Below, piece by piece: positions 14,048 through 14,108 of a DNA stretch of 14,108 bases. Within the stretch, counting starts at the first letter, position 1. Every line of letters begins with the position of its first letter. The notes below the pieces were generated by a model. It saw only the letters and a program-made list of their open reading frames with translations, had not been told where the DNA came from and made no database searches. Position numbers and translations under genes: made by a program. Source of the stretch: Actinomycetota bacterium (GTDB taxonomy: Bacteria > Actinomycetota > UBA4738 > HRBIN12); the NCBI GenBank assembly GCA_005883885.1, contig VAYF01000112.1, positions 1 to 14,108 of the forward strand, read 5' to 3'.

Positions 14048-14108
14048 CCCGTCCCGGCGGTTCCGCTCGGCGACCTTGACGAACATCCGGTGTGTTTGAG
14101 TCACATCC

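Noticed and set aside
13862..14104. Open frame of 80 codons on the minus strand before the BNR gene
   Set aside because: It runs through the SigB/SigF-like promoter and into the BNR gene in another frame, with no ribosome binding site or recognisable content.

Overview
The window is high-GC DNA with short gaps, many GTG starts and strong GGAGG-type ribosome binding sites. Its gene content points to an actinomycetote: a DrrAB-type ABC pair, an ECF41-type sigma factor, a CDGSH/Fer4 protein, a STAS-domain regulator and promoters of the SigB/SigF type (GTTT-N15-17-GGGTAT). I cannot place it below phylum. I see no tRNA, rRNA, CRISPR array, transposase or phage gene.

Layout. 1-251 (+) is the end of an anti-sigma-factor antagonist. 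It converges on a small basic stress-type protein (253-579, -), followed by a membrane GT2 glycosyltransferase with a Pro/Thr/Ser-rich tail (667-2877, -) and a small secreted protein of unknown function (2956-3438, -). Next comes a broken ECF41-type sigma factor (3524-3933, -). A 62-nt nested palindrome separates it from a divergent ABC transporter operon (ATPase 4051-5001; permease 5023-5749, broken). A single-pass membrane protein (5904-6527, +) converges on an ftsH-CDGSH operon (8967 down to 6546, -). Upstream of ftsH on the minus strand lie a secreted protein (9149-9607) and an alpha/beta-hydrolase/LuxR fusion (9704-10753). A sigma/anti-sigma pair (12258 down to 10880, -) follows, then a P-type ATPase stub (12358-12531, +) and a secreted Asp-box (BNR) repeat protein (12525-13982, -).

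Two themes stand out. First, stress regulation: the STAS protein fits a SigB/SigF partner-switching system, and two near-identical SigB/SigF-like promoters (plus a weaker third) sit in front of three otherwise unrelated genes, suggesting one shared regulon. Second, damage: two genes have lost an internal piece out of frame (sigma factor and permease), one survives only as its N-terminus (P-type ATPase), and one sigma gene has no usable start codon. This may be real gene decay, or local errors in an assembled sequence. Raw reads or a related genome would decide.

No complete new defence or mobile system is visible. The most unusual items are the shared promoter element, the nested palindrome, the cluster of broken genes and the anti-sigma-like protein with a repetitive acidic extracytoplasmic tail.
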